DNA of 60,000 nt, taken from Nymphaea colorata (taxonomy: Eukaryota > Streptophyta > Magnoliopsida > Nymphaeales > Nymphaeaceae). The DNA lies in the NCBI RefSeq assembly GCF_008831285.2, contig NC_045144.1, positions 16,295,858 through 16,355,857 of the forward strand, in the 5' to 3' direction. The translations under genes and the position numbers were made by a program. Under the pieces are notes generated by a model, which saw only the letters and a list, made by a program, of their open reading frames with translations, did not search any database and was not told the DNA's origin. Below, piece after piece: positions 57,786-60,000 of this stretch (positions are counted from its first letter, which is position 1; every line of letters starts with the position of its first letter).

Positions 57786-58272
57786 TAAGAAATCAGATTG
57801 GATTTAAATTTAAGAAATGGCAACCAATCGGACGCGAGGATATACATAGATATCCGATCAGATTCAAATTTAGATTAATATCAAATTTTGTTTTCAACAA
57901 ATATCTTATGTCCAATGCTCTTACATTTTGAAAATCAGCCGGATTCTGTTCAAAATTCGGATTCAGATTTATATATGACTGGTTTTTTGTTTATATTTAA
58001 ATCCAAATTCAAATATGAGTATGTAATATCCAAAAAAGTGGATATGGTTAAGAGTACATCCGAACCGCATCTGTTGACATCCCTGTTTGTGGGCGAAGTC
58101 AGCAATATTTTTATCCAATGTTATTTCTGCTTAGTTACGTGGAATTTCAAGTATGTTAACTCCACATAGCACAGTTTTACAGGGGAACTGAAGCCATAAT
58201 GCAATTATACCTCATGCAATCCTGAAAGTGGTCGCAACCAGAATACATAATTCAATTCTTGATCGAACAATT
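55801..58272. other. Intergenic with repeats, no gene seen
   Basis: AT-rich. It includes a partial CTAAGTCACATGGGTAAGGG terminus (about 57427-57490), a 32-bp AT microsatellite (57751-57782) and the GTTGACATCCC-family repeat (about 57783-58083). No recognisable coding sequence was found. Confidence 0.45.
57783..58083. repeat. Repeat family with 3' end GTTGACATCCC
   Basis: GGATTTAAATTTAAG, GATCAGATTCAAATTTAG and similar motifs lead to GTTAAGAGTACATCC...CTGTTGACATCCC, the same tail as the repeat ending at 22276. The orientation is the same. Confidence 0.45.
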
Positions 58273-58719
58273 TCAAACTGGCTTAAGAGTACCCACTGAT
58301 GAAATGCAGAAATTTGTGTCCTGTGCTTGTTTGATCATGGCTGACATATACTTCATTTCATTTCCACGGTTCATTTTTGTTAAAAATAATAGCATATAGC
58401 TGGTCATCTCAAATTGGTCCAAATATCTATTAGCCAATCCACTTCTATCGACCAACAAAACACCAAGTCCTAAGGAAAGTTTGGTAGGATTCCTCATCCA
58501 CCGGTTGTATTCTTCCACAGATGTTGACATGATAGAAATTTTTTGTGACACATGACTCAGCTTCTGTTCAGAGAGAGCAGGATCTATGGGCAAAGAAAAT
58601 TGGTTGTGGTACATTTTTAGAACTTGCAGTTCTTTTATAAGATCTATAAAACATCTCGTAAATGTTCCATCCGCTTGGCTAAGGATATAGAATAAGAACT
58701 TCATGTTCAAGAAGATCAA
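58273..58719 (-). CDS. Unrecognised open frame
   Basis: A 148-codon frame with ordinary, non-repetitive amino-acid composition, including IDLIKELQVLKMYHNQFSLP, EEYNRWMRNPTKLSLGLGVL and ANRYLDQFEMTSYMLLFLTK. Such composition is unusual for chance frames in this AT-rich window, so it may be an exon or a relic of a gene or transposon on the minus strand. The first ATG follows a T-rich stretch and may lie upstream of a real acceptor; a CTTAGCCAAG-type acceptor near 58680 is possible. I recognise no domain. It lies between the third upstream block and small gene 3. Confidence 0.3.
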   Translation of the reverse strand: MIFLNMKFLFYILSQADGTFTRCFIDLIKELQVLKMYHNQFSLPIDPALSEQKLSHVSQKISIMSTSVEEYNRWMRNPTKLSLGLGVLLVDRSGLANRYLDQFEMTSYMLLFLTKMNRGNEMKYMSAMIKQAQDTNFCISSVGTLKPV

Positions 58720-59426
58720 AGAATTTATGGATATTTGTGAACCAATCAGGGCTTGGGCTTGTCATGGCACCCGATCCATAAAATCAGCAGGCGCAAGTTC
58801 AGTACCTAAAATCTAAACACACTGACTCAATTAGAAGTCTAGTACTTAACTCGAGCTAATAGATCATCCATTTTGTGACTTCGATCTGAATTTCCCATTT
58901 AAGCCCCATTAAAACAAACTTGTTAGATCTTTTTAAATGGTATAAGCATAATGTTGTATTAAAGAATGACATTTTTTTTACTAGTCACGCTGGACCTGGT
59001 AACCAACACGCTTCTTCATGAGTTGGGTTCGGGTCAGTTCTTCTAGGCCTGGCTCAAGCTCAGGCCACTGGATCAAATTTACTCATTTCAATGACAAAAA
59101 GTGTCTTTTTCTTGTCCTACTCACTCATGTTTATCTCATACTCATTTAGTTATCTAAGTTATGAATATAAGATAATAATAGGTTAATGCAATGTAGAGAT
59201 ATTAAAATAAATACACATATTGGTAATGGGGTCCTCAGCGTAGGCTGCTCGTGTATATAGAATTCATTATATGCTACTTGTTTGTGAACTTTTGTATGAA
59301 GCGAAAGGCAACCTTCAAGAGGAAACTTCTCGCCGACCACCAAGCTGTGCACAGTGAACCGGCTTAAACTTTTGGGGCCCCCAAACTTTAAAAGTCTCTT
59401 CATGCAATCCCAACAACTCAGTTGCG

Positions 59427-59676
59427 CATCTGCTGGAAGGTCATCTGGTCGATGACGGAATTGTCAAAGAATCTACTCTTTTCCACTCAAATTTCTTTTG
59501 AGAACAATTCCTTTCATATGGAAGGAAGAAACCGAGAAAGCAACCAGGAAAGCCCGGCCCCCCTAAGGCTGCCATCCTTCAAATTCCTGCCGCTCTCAGG
59601 GGAGCTTGCTTCCTACTCATTCACGGCCCGACTACTCAAATTAAGTCTGGGACTCTGGATTGCACCAAGAGTGGAG
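59427..59676 (+). promoter_or_regulatory. 5' flank of small gene 3, shared with gene 1
   Basis: CAATTCCTTTCATATGG, AGAAAGCAACC, CTCAGGGGAGC and GTGGAGATGACT correspond in order to bases 47259-47489 ahead of gene 1. Several small insertions and deletions separate them. Confidence 0.5.
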
Positions 59677-60000
59677 ATGACTACAAGTGAAAAGGCAGAT
59701 CTCTCTCCTTGTGAGAAGACCATGTCCACAATGGTTAACATCCTCAAGGTTTCAGCTCTTCCATTGGCACGTATGGGTGGTAAACGGCGTGGTCAGAACA
59801 ATAGCGGCGACGCCGGCAAGCCGTTGCCGGGGAACGGATTGGTCGATGAACCGCAGCTGCCGGAGCAGGGACGCGCAAGCCCAAAACCGCAGATGGAAGG
59901 GCAGCCGGCGGACGTCGACCCGGCTATGCCGAGAACTAGGAAGTCCACAGCGACGGGCGATGTCGACGAGCGCGCAGATGAGTACATTCAAAAAGTGCAC
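59677..60000 (+). CDS. Small CEK/RADEFI protein, tandem copy 3 (cut by window end)
   Basis: The first 108 codons are present and open to the window edge; function unknown. The start MTTSEKADLSPCEKTMSTMV and the next residues NILKVSALPLARMGGK match copy 1 at 29 of 36 positions. The Pro/Arg-rich linker includes KPLPGNGLVDEP, paralleling KLLPGNGLADEL of copy 1. DVDERADEYIQKVH at the edge is the start of the RADEFI/DUF761-like motif, closer to the canonical form than copy 2. By comparison with copy 1 about 30-40 codons are missing beyond the window. Same strand as the other two copies and, unlike its surroundings, GC-rich. Confidence 0.7.
   Translation, partial: MTTSEKADLSPCEKTMSTMVNILKVSALPLARMGGKRRGQNNSGDAGKPLPGNGLVDEPQLPEQGRASPKPQMEGQPADVDPAMPRTRKSTATGDVDERADEYIQKVH

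Overview
The window is nuclear DNA from a flowering plant. It is AT-rich, its genes carry many GT-AG introns, and it is dense in small non-autonomous transposons and dinucleotide microsatellites. No organelle, bacterial or viral gene was recognised. The lineage within angiosperms cannot be settled from the sequence alone.

Layout. (1) 3.0-14.3 kb, minus strand: a complete 11-exon gene for a WD40 plus inositol-polyphosphate 5-phosphatase of the plant 5PTase12/13/14/FRA3 group, 1,329 residues, with a C/T-rich leader up to about 15.26 kb. Its large introns hold microsatellites, a Tourist-like MITE and a possible SINE head. (2) 15.3-27.1 kb: no gene seen, a mosaic of MITE-size elements, several with 8-bp target-site duplications (TSDs). 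(3) 27.4-28.6 kb, plus strand: a complete four-exon AWPM-19 family gene (four-helix plasma-membrane protein, ABA/stress related) with a TATA box and CT-rich leader. (4) 28.6-37.6 kb: very AT-rich, no gene recognised, some short tandem repeats. (5) 37.6-41.4 kb: nested transposon debris, including a 671-bp hAT-like element with a perfect TSD, a LINE reverse-transcriptase fragment split by a MITE, and a 0.9-kb GC-rich hAT-like element that has captured a piece of a phenylalanine ammonia-lyase (PAL) gene. (6) 41.4-60 kb: three tandem, same-strand, intronless genes for small unrecognised proteins sharing an N-terminal CEK-x-M...ILK motif and a C-terminal RADEFI-type motif resembling DUF761. The third runs off the window.

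How the genes relate. The two large conserved genes fit general plant membrane and phosphoinositide biology and show no sign of working together. The three small genes are a local duplication series. Copies 1 and 3 share coding sequence and about 230 bp of 5' flank. A second repeated block lies upstream of all three in the same orientation.

The most unusual items are the PAL-carrying Pack-hAT-like element and this tandem family with its co-duplicated upstream block. Splice sites for the two intron-containing genes were chosen by hand from GT-AG signals, frame continuity and family conservation. No search or alignment program was run.
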